DNA from: a virus
DNA: 45,137 bases
IMG/VR virus record: IMGVR_UViG_3300009506_000061
Coordinates: 1 to 45,137 of that record
Direction: 5' to 3' (one strand)
How positions within the stretch are numbered: position 1 is the first letter of the stretch; each line of letters opens with the position of its first letter. Below, in pieces: positions 7,237-13,848 of this stretch. Made by a program: the position numbers and the translations under genes. The notes under the pieces are model-generated. The model worked only from the letters and a program-made list of their open reading frames with translations, did not search any database and had not been told where the DNA came from.

Positions 7237-7433
7237 GACGCGATCCGCTCTACCTTGCGGCCCTTCTCCATCATCGCGACGACTTCCGGGGCCTTCAGCA
7301 GCCGGGCCTCGATCATGCCGTCGGCGACGAACCGCACCGCCTGCGACGGGTTGTCGGCCTCGACGAGGCGCACCTGCGCAATCGACTTCTCGTCCTTCGG
7401 ACCAACCTTGACGATCACTTCATAGTACGGCAT
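7233..7433 (-). CDS. Small hypothetical protein between exonuclease and RecT
   Basis: 66 residues starting at ATG 7433 (MPYYEVIVKVGPKDEK), where a GAGGAGAA ribosome-binding site is well spaced. Alternating hydrophobic residues suggest a small alpha/beta domain. It is coupled to recT by GTGA. It may act with the recombinase pair, but this rests only on position. Confidence 0.65.
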   Translation of the reverse strand: MPYYEVIVKVGPKDEKSIAQVRLVEADNPSQAVRFVADGMIEARLLKAPEVVAMMEKGRKVERIAS

Positions 7434-7443
7434 TGCGTTCTCC

Positions 7444-8301
7444 TCATTTGATCCGGAACTGCCGGATCTGTTTCTCCTGCACCATGTAGCCCTTGCGGGT
7501 GAACGACTTCCACGTCGCAAGGATGTTGCCCTCGTGGGCGAGCGCCTCTGCGTCCTTCATGTACTTCTTCAGCGCGATCTCGTAGCCTTCCTTCTCAGCG
7601 GTCAGCACCGCGATGTCGGCGTTGCACTTGCGGATCTTGTTGATCCACTCGATCTCGTCGATCTTCGCCTCGACCACCTTGCCGGTGATGTTCTCCGGGT
7701 AGGCGATCGTCAGATCCTTGGCCGTCACCGGCTCCGGCGGGACGCGGGCGACTACATGGCGCTCCCACCACTCGGTCAGAGCGGCAAGTATGTCGCGCTC
7801 GGCGTCGAGATCGCGGCGCACCTTGTAGATTTCCAGCCGTTGCCCGGCGAACAGCACGGGGCAGTGCCATGCAGGTGTACCGGCACAGGCCATTTCAACG
7901 ATCGCCTGCGCGGTGTAGTAGAGCGGCACCTCGCCAGCCTCGGGATCGCCCCAGTCGGTATCGTTGCGGGCGCACTTCGCGTTCACGGCTGCGATGGTTT
8001 CCTTCGATGCAGGGTCGAATGCGAGGCCATCAACCGTGGCCCAGAACAGCCCGTGCCCAATCTTGAACCGCTCTTGCCGCGACCCCACCGCGTACCCGGT
8101 CATCTTCTCGTACTCGCCGAGGATCACGCCCTCCAGCTGCTGGCCCCAGTACATCGGGCTGTTGGGCACCGCGTCGTGAAAGCCTTGCGGCTCGTCGGCG
8201 GTCTTGTACTGGTACACCTCCAGCGGCGACTGAAACTTCGACCACCCGAGGATGGCCGCAGCCTCGCTCGATCCGATGCCCTGCCTGCGATCGTGTTCCA
8301 T
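7444..8301 (-). CDS. YqaJ-type (lambda exonuclease fold) phage nuclease, possible altered active site
   Basis: The 285-residue protein resembles YqaJ viral recombinases, the exonucleases that resect double-stranded ends and pair with RecT. Visible features: GIGSSEAA (residues 8-15), WGQQLEGVI with E57, and ATVDGL with D91. The segment that normally reads E-x-K reads VNAKCA (N107-A-K109), followed by the usual WGDP...EVPLYYTAQAIVEM. An Asn at the ExK glutamate is unusual, so the nuclease may be altered in metal use or activity. The C-terminal ~90 residues are helical. TGATG overlap with the upstream gene. Confidence 0.85.
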   Translation of the reverse strand: MEHDRRQGIGSSEAAAILGWSKFQSPLEVYQYKTADEPQGFHDAVPNSPMYWGQQLEGVILGEYEKMTGYAVGSRQERFKIGHGLFWATVDGLAFDPASKETIAAVNAKCARNDTDWGDPEAGEVPLYYTAQAIVEMACAGTPAWHCPVLFAGQRLEIYKVRRDLDAERDILAALTEWWERHVVARVPPEPVTAKDLTIAYPENITGKVVEAKIDEIEWINKIRKCNADIAVLTAEKEGYEIALKKYMKDAEALAHEGNILATWKSFTRKGYMVQEKQIRQFRIK

Positions 8302-8651
8302 CAGGCCTTCTCCAGCATCTTCTGCAGGCGAGCGATCTGAGCGCGGATCTTCTCCTTCGCATGATCAGATCGCGCCTTTGCCTTCTCCTCGGCGTCGCGA
8401 CGCGCGGCGTGCTTATCGTGCATCTTGAGAAGCGAGGCGATGTACCTGATCGCGTCGTCAGCACTGGCGAACTCGCGCGGTACTTTCTCCGTGTAGTTCG
8501 TCGCGTCTACCACGCATCCGGGCGCAGGGTTTCGCGCGTAATCAGTGTGCGAGAGGTTGAGCGTGATCTTGATCTCGGCCCGTCCTTCTCCGATCCCGAG
8601 TGCCTGCTTGATTTGCCAGACGTGATCGCCCTCTACGTGGATCTTCGCCAT
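8301..8651 (-). CDS. Hypothetical protein of the recombination operon
   Basis: 116 residues: an N-terminal part with beta-like alternation (EGRAEIKITLNLSH) and a strongly charged C-terminal helix (ARRDAEEKAKARSDHAKEKI) that is probably coiled-coil. An AAGGAGGAAC ribosome-binding site is present. The function is unknown. It sits directly before the exonuclease gene and is coupled to it. Confidence 0.65.
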   Translation of the reverse strand: MAKIHVEGDHVWQIKQALGIGEGRAEIKITLNLSHTDYARNPAPGCVVDATNYTEKVPREFASADDAIRYIASLLKMHDKHAARRDAEEKAKARSDHAKEKIRAQIARLQKMLEKA

Positions 8652-8660
8652 TGTTCCTCC

Positions 8661-8792
8661 TTAGCCTGTGATGATGATGCAGGTTGTGATTGACAGGCCG
8701 TGCTCGCGACACTCAAGGTATGCGCCGAGCCGCGCCGACATTGCGAAGGCGAAGAGCGCCAGCACCAGAGCAGCGGCAACCCAGAGCCTCAT
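8661..8792 (-). CDS. 43-residue membrane protein
   Basis: Starts at ATG 8792 (MRLWVAAALVLALFAFAMSA), overlapping the upstream stop as ATGA, and ends at 8661. One N-terminal membrane or signal helix (residues ~3-20) is followed by a short tail with two Cys (YLECREHGLSITTC). Translational coupling is the main evidence that it is a gene. The function is unknown. Confidence 0.65.
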   Translation of the reverse strand: MRLWVAAALVLALFAFAMSARLGAYLECREHGLSITTCIIITG

Positions 8793-9037
8793 TTGGTCAG
8801 CTTCGCAAGACCTGCGACGACGTGATCGAGATCTGCGAGAAGCTTGTCCTTGCGCTCGCGATCCTTGCGCTCGATGTTCATGCGCAGGATGGAGCGTTCG
8901 CGAAGATAGTCTTCCTCGATGATCTGCTCGCGGCGGGTGGCGATGTACTCGCCCTCGATGTCGAACCCCGGCTCGCGCAAGCTCGGATCGCAGTCGTGCG
9001 GCAATCCGAGAATCTCGATGGTTGCTTCTCTGCCCAT
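8789..9037 (-). CDS. First gene of the left early operon, hypothetical
   Basis: 82 residues from ATG 9037 (MGREATIEILGLPH), with a GGAGGGAAC ribosome-binding site. The C-terminal half is a charged helix rich in Arg, Lys and Asp (RMNIERKDRERKDKLL). It directly follows the divergent promoter region and should be the first product of the 9037 to 3410 block. No family recognised. Confidence 0.65.
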   Translation of the reverse strand: MGREATIEILGLPHDCDPSLREPGFDIEGEYIATRREQIIEEDYLRERSILRMNIERKDRERKDKLLADLDHVVAGLAKLTK

Positions 9038-9062
9038 GTTCCCTCCGAGTAGTGATTTGGCG

Positions 9063-9103
9063 TTGCCAGAAGGGATTCTGGGCGCGTAACATTGCGGCGT
9101 CAA
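9063..9103. promoter_or_regulatory. Overlapping divergent promoters
   Basis: On the + strand, TTGCCA (9063-9068), an 18-base spacer and TAACAT (9087-9092) face the HTH gene at 9147. On the - strand, TTGACG (complement of 9098-9103), a 17-base spacer and CAGAAT (complement of 9075-9080) face the 9037 gene. Both match sigma-70 hexamers only partly, but the spacing is good and the two overlap around a palindrome. Confidence 0.5.
9066..9081. promoter_or_regulatory. Candidate operator palindrome
   Basis: CCAGAA-GGGA-TTCTGG is a perfect 6-bp inverted repeat with a 4-bp centre. It overlaps the -35 of the rightward promoter and the -10 of the leftward promoter, where a repressor could switch between the two operons. 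The adjacent HTH gene at 9147 is the natural candidate binder. Confidence 0.5.
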
Positions 9104-9146
9104 TACCCCCTAGTTTCGTTCCACACACCCTCGGAGGATTCATATC

Positions 9147-9425
9147 ATGCCCGGCAAGAAGATCTCGCCGTACGACGTTGACCAGGCTGCAGATGTCTCG
9201 GCGTTTGTCGAGCAGCTGCGCAAGAAACTGCACGAGCGCGTCAAGGCGACAAGCTTCGACCGCACCGGGATCTGGCTGCAGCTGCCGAGCCGGTGGGTCG
9301 TGGACTTCGTGTACGGGAAGATCCAGCGCCCCGGCCTGCACCGGTCGGTGTATGTCGCGCGATGTCTCGGGATCGAGGTGAAGTTCGCGAAGAAAAGGGC
9401 CTACCCGCCGAACGTCACGCACTGA
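9147..9425 (+). CDS. Cro/CI-like HTH regulator candidate
   Basis: 92 residues (MPGKKISPYDVDQA). The C-terminal half (WLQLPSRWVVDFVYGKIQRP, then ARCLGIEVKF) has the shape of a phage lambda-repressor-like HTH: a recognition helix with W-V-x-x-F, a Gly-Lys-Ile turn, and an LGIEV helix end. A CGGAGGA ribosome-binding site lies upstream. Being first on the right side of a divergent promoter region with an operator-like palindrome supports a regulator. The HTH call rests on pattern recognition only. Confidence 0.6.
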   Translation: MPGKKISPYDVDQAADVSAFVEQLRKKLHERVKATSFDRTGIWLQLPSRWVVDFVYGKIQRPGLHRSVYVARCLGIEVKFAKKRAYPPNVTH

Positions 9426-9434
9426 GGTGCCGTG

Positions 9435-9662
9435 ATGCAGCGGCATGAACCAGCGCAGCGCGGGATGCTGCTGGCCGAGGCCCTCTACAAAGGGCGGGCC
9501 GTCGGCGTGGCCGAGATCATGCGCCTGCTCGGGTGCTCGTACACCACGGCGAAGCGGTACCGCAGGCTCGCGCTCGACACGTTGCCCGCCGTCAGGATCA
9601 AGGGCCGCGGTCAACGGATCGCGCTAAAAGGGTCGTCCCACGGCCCCGTATTGCCGGACTGA
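9435..9662 (+). CDS. Small HTH DNA-binding protein
   Basis: 75 residues from ATG 9435 (a GTG start at 9432 is also possible). The central segment (VAEIMRLLGCSYTTAKRYRR) matches a helix-turn-helix. A basic beta-hairpin-like stretch follows (VRIKGRGQRIAL), giving a winged-HTH appearance. GAGG lies 7 bases upstream. It probably acts with the 9147 protein in controlling early transcription. Confidence 0.65.
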   Translation: MQRHEPAQRGMLLAEALYKGRAVGVAEIMRLLGCSYTTAKRYRRLALDTLPAVRIKGRGQRIALKGSSHGPVLPD

Positions 9663-9999
9663 TGCTTGCGCCGCGCGAAAGATCGGGCGTATGCTTCGCC
9701 CAGAAAGACGAAACCCGCCGAGAGGCGGGCTGGTTCGTCCGGGGTGCGACCCCCTGTTCTTGCCGAGGCAGCGGCAAAGGATGCGCGAACTCTACCGCAT
9801 CCGACACCGTCCCGACAAGTCCAGAGTCGTCCGCTCCCGGTGAGGGGGGAAGCCGGTGCGCCTGCGCTCGCGGACGCACAAGCTTCTCTTCTCTTGGCCT
9901 TTGGGCTTCCCGGCGCTCGACGTCGGCTCCCTCCGCATGGGGGGAGGGGGGGCTTGTGGGTTTCCGGGTTCTCTTCTCTTCGGACTCTGCTAAAAAACC
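9663..9999. other. 337-bp non-coding region with hairpins
   Basis: Open frames cross this stretch on both strands but have low-complexity, shadow-type composition and no ribosome-binding site. It contains the 9714-9729 hairpin, a pyrimidine-rich block repeated as TTCTCTTCTCTT near 9885 and 9970, and a G-run stretch (9940-9955). A leader, antisense or regulatory RNA is plausible. No family recognised. Confidence 0.5.
9702..9729 (-). terminator. Rho-independent terminator reading leftward
   Basis: Read on the - strand, CCCGCC-TCTC-GGCGGG (9729 down to 9714) is a perfect 6-bp stem with a tetraloop, followed by TTTCGTCTTTCT. On the + strand the stem lacks a U-tract. No clear - strand gene lies upstream, so it may end an antisense RNA or block readthrough into the regulator genes. 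Confidence 0.6.
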
Positions 10000-10368
10000 A
10001 TGAGGCTATTGACCTTCTCCGGTGACTTCGAAATAACTTCAGAACTCGTCGCCGCGTTTCAGAGCAAGTACAGGGCGATCGATGTCGTCTCGGAGTGCCA
10101 CAGGATCTGCCTGTGGTCGCAGAAAAATTCGGCGCGGCGATGGAAGCGCCCGCTCGTGGGACTCGATGCCGCCCTGAAGCGAGCGAATCAGCGTGCGCTG
10201 ACCGCCACCGGCAACATGAAGCTCAAGGGCTACGCGACGTGGCGCAACGACGACGCGCTCGCGCTGAAGAAAGCCGCCGACTTGAAGATCAGCATTCCGC
10301 CGGGCTGGTCATTCGCCGACGTGAGGCAGAAGATCAAGGATGTTCTGGAGAGCCAACATGGCCGATGA
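10000..10368 (+). CDS. Hypothetical early protein
   Basis: 122 residues (MRLLTFSGDFEITSELVAAF). The middle is basic (QKNSARRWKRPLVGLDAALK) and the end is helical (SFADVRQKIKDVLESQHG). No clear ribosome-binding site precedes the ATG; it follows CTAAAAAACC. It overlaps the next gene by 11 bp. The function is unknown. A DNA-binding or replication role is possible given the basic centre, but nothing shows it. Confidence 0.6.
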   Translation: MRLLTFSGDFEITSELVAAFQSKYRAIDVVSECHRICLWSQKNSARRWKRPLVGLDAALKRANQRALTATGNMKLKGYATWRNDDALALKKAADLKISIPPGWSFADVRQKIKDVLESQHGR

Positions 10369-10579
10369 GCACAACTTCATCAGACGCATTCACATGGCGA
10401 TCGACCTCGGGTGGTTGCCTCAGGCCGTGTACGAGACGGACATCATGCACCGCAGCTGGTGCCCGTTCCTCGAGGACGACGACGCGAAGTGCACGTGCGA
10501 CTGCATCATCAAGCTGACGATGGCCGACGGAACCGAGTTCCGCGTGGGCGAGAACGGGGAAAGGATGAATCTGCAATGA
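10358..10579 (+). CDS. Small hypothetical protein with a Cys cluster
   Basis: 73 residues from ATG 10358 with GGAGAG upstream. Cys residues occur in RSWCPFLEDDDAKCTCDC, which could bind a metal. It ends in a beta-like stretch (GTEFRVGENGERM). ATGA overlap with the next gene. Confidence 0.65.
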   Translation: MADEHNFIRRIHMAIDLGWLPQAVYETDIMHRSWCPFLEDDDAKCTCDCIIKLTMADGTEFRVGENGERMNLQ

Positions 10580-11055
10580 GCGCGGACCCGGTGCATGAGC
10601 AGTTCCTTGAAGGCGTGAAAGCGAGCCATCCGAAGGTCGAGTTCTTCGCTGATTGGTTACGACGCAAGGGCTGGCAGGTTCAGGTGATGCCGCAGCGTCT
10701 CGCTCCGACAAGGGCGCAGTGGCGCGAGTTCAGCGACAACGGCGATCTGCGCGTCTGGAAGCCCGGAGGTGATGCGGAGCGGTGGGAGGTGAAGCACCGG
10801 TCGCTTGAGTTCACGTGCGAGCGAGACTTCCCGTTCCGCACGGTCATGGTCTGCACAGTGTTCTCATTCGACAATGCGGATCCGAAGCCAACCGAGTACA
10901 TCATGTTGTCGGCTGGCCTGACCCACGGCCTGCTGATCAACGCGAAGACAAAGCACCTGTGGACGCAGCAGGATCGATCCGATCGCCGGTTCCCCGGCGA
11001 GATCCAGCGGTGCTATTACTGTCCGAAATCAGCGGCCCGATTTTTCAAGCTGTGA
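10576..11055 (+). CDS. PD-(D/E)XK nuclease-like hypothetical protein
   Basis: 159 residues. D57 (NGDLRVW) followed by E71-V-K73 (RWEVKHR) gives the D...ExK signature of PD-(D/E)XK nucleases, flanked by hydrophobic strands. A C-terminal CYYC pair could stabilise the fold or bind zinc. It lies directly upstream of a cytosine methyltransferase (GTGA overlap), a place where a nuclease or repair enzyme would make sense. Assigned by motif only. Confidence 0.5.
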   Translation: MSADPVHEQFLEGVKASHPKVEFFADWLRRKGWQVQVMPQRLAPTRAQWREFSDNGDLRVWKPGGDAERWEVKHRSLEFTCERDFPFRTVMVCTVFSFDNADPKPTEYIMLSAGLTHGLLINAKTKHLWTQQDRSDRRFPGEIQRCYYCPKSAARFFKL

Positions 11056-12182
11056 AGTACCTGAGCGTATGCAGCGGCATCGAGGCCGCGTCGGTGGCGT
11101 GGACCAGGTGGTCGCCGATCGCGTTCGCCGAGATCGAAAAGTTTCCGAGCGCGGTGCTCGCGCATCATTATCCGAACGTCCCGAACTGGGGAGACATCAA
11201 TGACTACCGCAGCTGGCCCGAAGCAACTCCCGATGTTCTCGTCGGAGGAACTCCCTGCCAGAGTTTCAGCGTCGCGGGACTCCGAAGAGGTCTGGCTGAC
11301 CCTCGTGGCAACCTCACGCTCGACTATCTTGGCATTGCTGACCGCTATCGGCCCCGGTGGGTGGTTTGGGAAAACGTCCCCGGAATTCTGTCTGAGGACA
11401 ATGGACGGACGTTTGGAACCTTCCTCGGCGGGCTGGCAGAACTCGGGTATGGGTTCGCCTACAGAGTTCTTGACGCTCAATACTTCAGATTGGCCCAACG
11501 ACGCAAGCGTGTGTTCGTTGTCGGACATCTTGGAAACTGGCGACGTGCCGCAGCGGTTCTACTTGAGCGCCAATGCCTGCGCGGGGATCCTGCGCCGAGC
11601 AGAGAAGAGGGGCCGAGTATTGCCACCGGCACTCTATCGCGTGCTGTTGGCCGTGTCGGAGGCGGCGACGATCCCGGAGCGAACAAAGGCACCGCGCTGA
11701 TCGTCACGGGGCCGGACGAGTCAGAGATCTCGCACGCCGTGAGCGCTCGTGATGCGAAGGGGCCGGACTCACTGCTCGCGCAGGCGACGCTCATCGCATT
11801 CGATACCACGCAGATCACGAGCGACGAGAACCGGTGCAACCCGCAGCCCGGAGATCCATCGCACCCGCTCGCACGTACTGGGCATCCGCCTGCGGTGGCG
11901 TTCGCCGAGCTCGCCGATCAGGTCGCAGCGAATCAAGCACGCACGTACACGCGCGAGGGCACGCACAACTTCAGAATGTCGAACGTGGCGATGCACGGCG
12001 CGGCGGTGCGCAGGCTGACGCCGCTGGAATGCGAGCGCCTGCAGGGCTTCCCGGACAATTACACGATGATCACGAAGAAGACGAAGGACACACCACGCTA
12101 CAAGGCACTCGGAAATTCGATGGCGGTGCCTGTGATGCGGTGGATCGGACAACGCATCGACCTGGTGGAGGGAATCGAATGA
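11052..12182 (+). CDS. C5-cytosine DNA methyltransferase
   Basis: The GTG at 11052 overlaps the upstream stop and gives 376 residues. The ordered motifs of DNA (cytosine-5) methyltransferases are present: motif I KYLSVCSGIEAAS, motif IV GGTPCQSFS with catalytic C69, motif VI ENV (107-109), motif VIII QRRKR (149-153), motif IX RRLTPLECERLQGFPDNYT and motif X ALGNSMAVPVM. It transfers a methyl group from SAM to cytosine, probably to shield phage DNA from host restriction. The target-recognition region (about 165-310) overlaps in part with a second gene in the +1 frame. Confidence 0.93.
   Translation: MKYLSVCSGIEAASVAWTRWSPIAFAEIEKFPSAVLAHHYPNVPNWGDINDYRSWPEATPDVLVGGTPCQSFSVAGLRRGLADPRGNLTLDYLGIADRYRPRWVVWENVPGILSEDNGRTFGTFLGGLAELGYGFAYRVLDAQYFRLAQRRKRVFVVGHLGNWRRAAAVLLERQCLRGDPAPSREEGPSIATGTLSRAVGRVGGGDDPGANKGTALIVTGPDESEISHAVSARDAKGPDSLLAQATLIAFDTTQITSDENRCNPQPGDPSHPLARTGHPPAVAFAELADQVAANQARTYTREGTHNFRMSNVAMHGAAVRRLTPLECERLQGFPDNYTMITKKTKDTPRYKALGNSMAVPVMRWIGQRIDLVEGIE
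11200..11700 (+). CDS. Overlapping gene nested in the methyltransferase gene (+1 frame)
   Basis: The 166-residue frame lies wholly inside the methyltransferase gene. GGGGAG at 11188-11193, six bases before ATG 11200, is a good ribosome-binding site. The protein looks natural rather than shadow-like. Its C-terminal part (LETGDVPQRFYLSANACAG, then ILRRAEKRGRVLPPALYR) resembles a motif I associate with phage hypothetical proteins encoded near or within cytosine methyltransferase genes. The function is unknown. Dual coding is inferred from the ribosome site, length, composition and remembered family similarity. Confidence 0.65.
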   Translation: MTTAAGPKQLPMFSSEELPARVSASRDSEEVWLTLVATSRSTILALLTAIGPGGWFGKTSPEFCLRTMDGRLEPSSAGWQNSGMGSPTEFLTLNTSDWPNDASVCSLSDILETGDVPQRFYLSANACAGILRRAEKRGRVLPPALYRVLLAVSEAATIPERTKAPR

Positions 12183-12358
12183 TGTCAGCAGCGCAACGAG
12201 TCGCGCATCACATGAACACCGCACGCGAGGCGATGGATGCCGCGCGATCTGAACTGAAGGCGAAGGACTTCAAGAAGGGCGACGAGTCTCTGCACTTCGT
12301 CGAGATCAACATCAAGATGGCGCGGCAGGCGCTCCACGATATGGGGGTGAAGAAGTGA
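12179..12358 (+). CDS. Small helical hypothetical protein
   Basis: 59 residues (MMSAAQRVAHHMNTAREAMD), almost certainly all helical and charged. The ATG overlaps the methyltransferase stop (ATGA) and the stop overlaps the NinG start (GTGA), so it is in a coupled run. An alternative start is the second ATG at 12182. The function is unknown. Confidence 0.65.
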   Translation: MMSAAQRVAHHMNTAREAMDAARSELKAKDFKKGDESLHFVEINIKMARQALHDMGVKK

Positions 12359-12918
12359 AACGTACGCCACTGCGCAGGAAGAAAAAGATGGGGGCCGGTG
12401 CTCAGGCATCGGAGCGGGTTAGTGCTTCCCGCCCTCACAACGCGGCCCCCGAGTCGCGGTCGGAGAAGAAAGGAGGATCCGCCCACGGAGGAGTGCCGCG
12501 TCAGAAACGCGGCAGGCGCAAGCCTATCACAGTCGCGGCGCTCAAGCTCAAGCTCTGGCCGATCTTCTCCGAGTACTTCCGGCGGGTTCACACGAGCAGC
12601 ACCGTCGGGCGCTGCTACACGTGCGACACGCTGCTACCGTGGCACCAGCTGCAGACCGGCCACTTCGTAGGCGGTCGGCATTCGGCGGTGCTCTTCAACG
12701 AGGAGGTGTGCCGCCTGCAGTGCGTCCGGTGCAACGTGATGCTCCGGGGCAACTATCAGATCTTCACGCTCAGGATGATCGATGAGGTGGGCAAAAAAAA
12801 GGTCGAGGAACTCCTCGACCTGAGGTGGAGAACTGTGAAGTTCACGCGGGCGGATCTCGAGGCTCTGATCCTTTACTACCGAAACCTTCTACGAGGCTTG
12901 CAATCCTCTCAGCAGTGA
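12355..12918 (+). CDS. ninG: NinG/Rap-type recombination endonuclease
   Basis: 187 residues from GTG 12355. The N-terminus is very basic (MKRTPLRRKKK, then KRGRRKP). The NinG core follows: CYTCDTLLPWHQLQTGHFVG, then CRLQCVRCNVMLRGNYQIF, with Cys pairs and a His as in lambda NinG (Rap), a structure-specific nuclease acting on recombination intermediates. It fits with the RecT and exonuclease genes of the left operon. Its 3' part carries a - strand terminator at 12793-12820 and overlaps a convergent gene by 77 bp. Confidence 0.85.
   Translation: MKRTPLRRKKKMGAGAQASERVSASRPHNAAPESRSEKKGGSAHGGVPRQKRGRRKPITVAALKLKLWPIFSEYFRRVHTSSTVGRCYTCDTLLPWHQLQTGHFVGGRHSAVLFNEEVCRLQCVRCNVMLRGNYQIFTLRMIDEVGKKKVEELLDLRWRTVKFTRADLEALILYYRNLLRGLQSSQQ
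12793..12820 (-). terminator. Strong terminator inside ninG for the rightmost - strand operon
   Basis: On the - strand GGTCGAGG-AGTT-CCTCGACC (12820 to 12801) is a perfect 8-bp stem with a 4-base loop, followed by eight T (12800-12793). It lies 22 bases past the stop of the last gene of the 17526 to 12842 operon. The same bases encode KKKVEELLDL of NinG, so this segment has two functions. Confidence 0.9.
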
Positions 12919-13078
12919 ACCGCGAGCCGCGAGAATGGAAGAGTTCGCACATTACCTTGATCACCTCGTTCTCGCTGACGACTCGGGTCAGGCGTGGCGT
13001 GGCCTTCGCCATGAAGATCTGCCACTGAATTTCGAAGTCGGCTGAGGCCTCGGCGATGCACTCCTCGATCGTCTTCAC
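12842..13078 (-). CDS. Last gene of the right - strand operon, hypothetical
   Basis: 78 residues starting at GTG 13078 (KTIEECIAEASADFEIQ follows the start), chosen because of the GTGA overlap with the upstream membrane-protein gene. Mostly helical, with FTAERIASLVEGFG near the end. It overlaps the 3' end of ninG convergently. The function is unknown. Confidence 0.65.
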   Translation of the reverse strand: MKTIEECIAEASADFEIQWQIFMAKATPRLTRVVSENEVIKVMCELFHSRGSRFTAERIASLVEGFGSKGSEPRDPPA

Positions 13079-13446
13079 CGCAGCACCCGGCCCAGTTCTT
13101 CGCGCAGCGTGCCGTTGCGACCCCACAGGATCGCGCACGTCGCGTACAGCAGCGCAGACGCGAACCACTGGCCCTCACGATAGATCGGGTCACCCATGAG
13201 GGTGTTCCAGAAGGTGTACGACCCGTCGACCACGAGCCACCCGAGGACGACCGCGATCAGGCCACCCATGAAGGTGCCCGAGCGCAGCTGGTGGTAGGAG
13301 ATCGGAGCGCAGTAGTACGTGAGCAGCCCCATCACGAGGCTCAGGCTGATCGTCCAGTCGTCCATCTGGTAGTAGAACGAGCCAGCGATCAGCAGAGCGA
13401 GGCCGACGAAGAGTGAAGCAAGCTTCCAAGGTTGCAGGTAGTTCAT
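13075..13446 (-). CDS. Four-TM membrane protein
   Basis: 123 residues with hydrophobic segments at about 9-25, 33-50, 60-80 and 95-110, short loops and a charged C-terminus (RNGTLREELGRVLR). No family recognised. Part of a run of membrane proteins (13075-14281) in the early or middle operon, outside the lysis block, which suggests a role in altering the host envelope. Confidence 0.65.
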   Translation of the reverse strand: MNYLQPWKLASLFVGLALLIAGSFYYQMDDWTISLSLVMGLLTYYCAPISYHQLRSGTFMGGLIAVVLGWLVVDGSYTFWNTLMGDPIYREGQWFASALLYATCAILWGRNGTLREELGRVLR

Positions 13447-13473
13447 GGTGTTTCCTTTCTTTGGTTGAAAAGA

Positions 13474-13848
13474 CTACTTAACTTCGGTGGAGGACTGTTC
13501 CCAGTATTTGTGCCCGTGCCACTCGCCCGCCTTGTCCAGCCCCCAGAACGCTACGCATATCGGGTGGTTGTATAGCAGCAGCATCAGGAACCGCGCCTGT
13601 TGCAGCGAGACAATGCCAGCCTGCGTGGACTTCACGAGTTCGTCCCTGTAGGTCATCACACGAAGCGATGCAGTGATCAGGACGAAGAGGGCCTGCAACG
13701 CGATGAAGAGCACCGGCCCGCCGAGGCCGATCACCGCAATCGCTGCCCATGAGACGCCGGGCACGAAGATCAGCAGCACCCCCGCGGCGAACGAAACTCC
13801 CGCCATGAACAGGAACGCCACGTCGAAAAGTTTCAGCACGTACTTCAT
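13474..13848 (-). CDS. Membrane protein with two or three TM segments
   Basis: 124 residues (MKYVLKLFDVAFLFMAGVSF). Hydrophobic segments lie at about 8-28, 31-60 and, more weakly, 84-100. It ends in a polar tail. Coupled to the upstream gene by ATGA overlap. No family recognised. Confidence 0.65.
   Translation of the reverse strand: MKYVLKLFDVAFLFMAGVSFAAGVLLIFVPGVSWAAIAVIGLGGPVLFIALQALFVLITASLRVMTYRDELVKSTQAGIVSLQQARFLMLLLYNHPICVAFWGLDKAGEWHGHKYWEQSSTEVK

Noticed and set aside
8661-9614. 317-codon - strand frame
   Set aside because: Only its last 43 codons are supported as a gene (coupled ATGA start at 8792); the rest crosses the divergent promoter region and an opposing gene.
9598-9879. 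93-codon - strand frame across the non-coding region
   Set aside because: No ribosome-binding site, low-complexity composition, and a terminator lies in its middle.
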